NCBI GenBank assembly: GCA_013360465.1
Contig: JABWBO010000007.1
Span: 207,807 to 271,806 of the forward strand
Origin: Anaerolineae bacterium
Lineage (GTDB): Bacteria > Chloroflexota > Anaerolineae > Aggregatilineales > Phototrophicaceae
Direction: 5' to 3'
DNA: 64,000 nucleotides
The notes below the pieces were generated by a model that was given only the letters and a program-made list of their open reading frames with translations, did not search any database and was not told the origin of the DNA. The translations under genes were made by a program, and so were the position numbers. Position 1 is the stretch's first letter; the number at the start of each line of letters is the position of its first letter. Below are positions 63,758 to 64,000 of this stretch, one piece after another.

Positions 63758-64000
63758 ATTTTTGCTCCTGGCGTTTCTCCTCAAGCCCCTGGTTTTCCCA
63801 CGCTTACCTAGTAGTAGGTTTCTACCAACAACAACAACAACAAATTGGCGCATAATCGCCGCGTGACCCGCGTCGATTACTCGCTGCCGGCATGTGGCTA
63901 AATTAAGGTGTACCCCATTGTCAAGACAGCAAAATGACGTTTTTATCAGTGGGTCGCTCTCCTTTCTTGAAATAGACGGATGCGGGGGTTTGGTAGTCGA

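Larger units (their letters stand above)
63317..64000. other. Gene-poor right end with relics
   Basis: No intact gene is supported. In order, the stretch holds a LacI-type domain relic (63455), a bidirectional terminator (63672) and a tRNA-Lys 3' fragment (63713). To the right of that is non-coding sequence with an ACA/ACC triplet run near 63826-63842, and a minus-strand TTGACA at 63917-63922 that may be a -35 box. Short open frames reading across the tRNA fragment are spurious. Confidence 0.6.

Noticed and set aside
63663..63866. Open frame containing GGTRTHNQLIK
   Set aside because: This peptide is the antisense translation of a tRNA-Lys 3' half, a frequent false annotation. It supports the tRNA fragment, not a protein.
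63713..64000. tRNA-Lys gene interrupted by a group I intron in the anticodon loop
   Set aside because: The break is in the right loop, but no 5' half or intron core is visible before the window ends. Displacement by integration explains the adjacent terminator equally well. It is not excluded.

Overview
The window is 64 kb of high-GC chromosomal DNA (about 60% GC by eye), densely coded on both strands. It has two intact tRNA genes and no rRNA, CRISPR array, integrase or transposase gene. The gene content and protein style suggest an anaerolinean-type Chloroflexota bacterium: exported proteins with Thr/Pro-rich linkers, a GCS2-type ligase, formate-tetrahydrofolate ligase, a bactofilin, and rml genes mixed with Wzz-like proteins. 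This placement is an inference; no phylogenetic marker gene was compared.

Layout. 1-360: gene-free, with a short MITE-like insertion flanked by an 8-bp duplication. 0.4-7.1 kb: housekeeping metabolism (GCS2-type ligase, a glycerol-1-phosphate-dehydrogenase relative with substituted metal ligands, phosphohexomutase, GTP cyclohydrolase I). 7.3-18.5 kb: one long plus-strand polysaccharide cluster (Wzz-like and BY-kinase-like proteins, RmlA, HAD phosphatase, RmlB, RmlD, two GT2 and one GT4 glycosyltransferases, a second Wzz-like protein), with RNase HII and an odd zinc-ribbon/PLD gene pair embedded; no RmlC is present. 18.5-36.6 kb: mixed metabolism, transport and signalling (kynurenine formamidase, SDR, enoyl-CoA hydratase, LMW phosphatase, bactofilin, FTHFS, two MFS carriers, CAX exchanger, ABC exporter, methyltransferase, GAF histidine kinase). 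36.8-44.8 kb: a minus-strand polyamine-type ABC uptake operon with an aldehyde dehydrogenase, preceded by an Ldh-family oxidoreductase and an M24 peptidase; a second MITE-like insertion lies just upstream of the binding-protein gene.

45.0-52.1 kb is the most coherent candidate for an undescribed system. A FIST-domain sensor, a histidine kinase and an OmpR-type regulator form a tight plus-strand operon. It diverges from four minus-strand genes for membrane or exported proteins: a small membrane protein, a DUF3179 protein, a membrane-anchored cytochrome c, and a Tat-exported protein made of two copies of one domain. The same tandem 11-bp repeat, unit TTGCCGAAGAT, lies in the divergent promoter and again upstream of the Tat-protein gene, at nearly the same distance from the start codon. 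It is a strong candidate binding site for the regulator.

52.2-59.1 kb holds tRNA-Val(GAC), PrmC, a GMC oxidoreductase, tRNA-Val(CAC) with a strong terminator, an orphan HypA, and a feo operon in which FeoB is split into separate GTPase and permease genes joined by an ATGA overlap. 59.4-63.3 kb: a GH65 phosphorylase/hydrolase and an ABC exporter. The right end carries the relic of a LacI-family DNA-binding domain, then a bidirectional terminator and the displaced 3' half of a tRNA-Lys(CTT). That arrangement suggests the window ends at the border of an integrated element lying further right.
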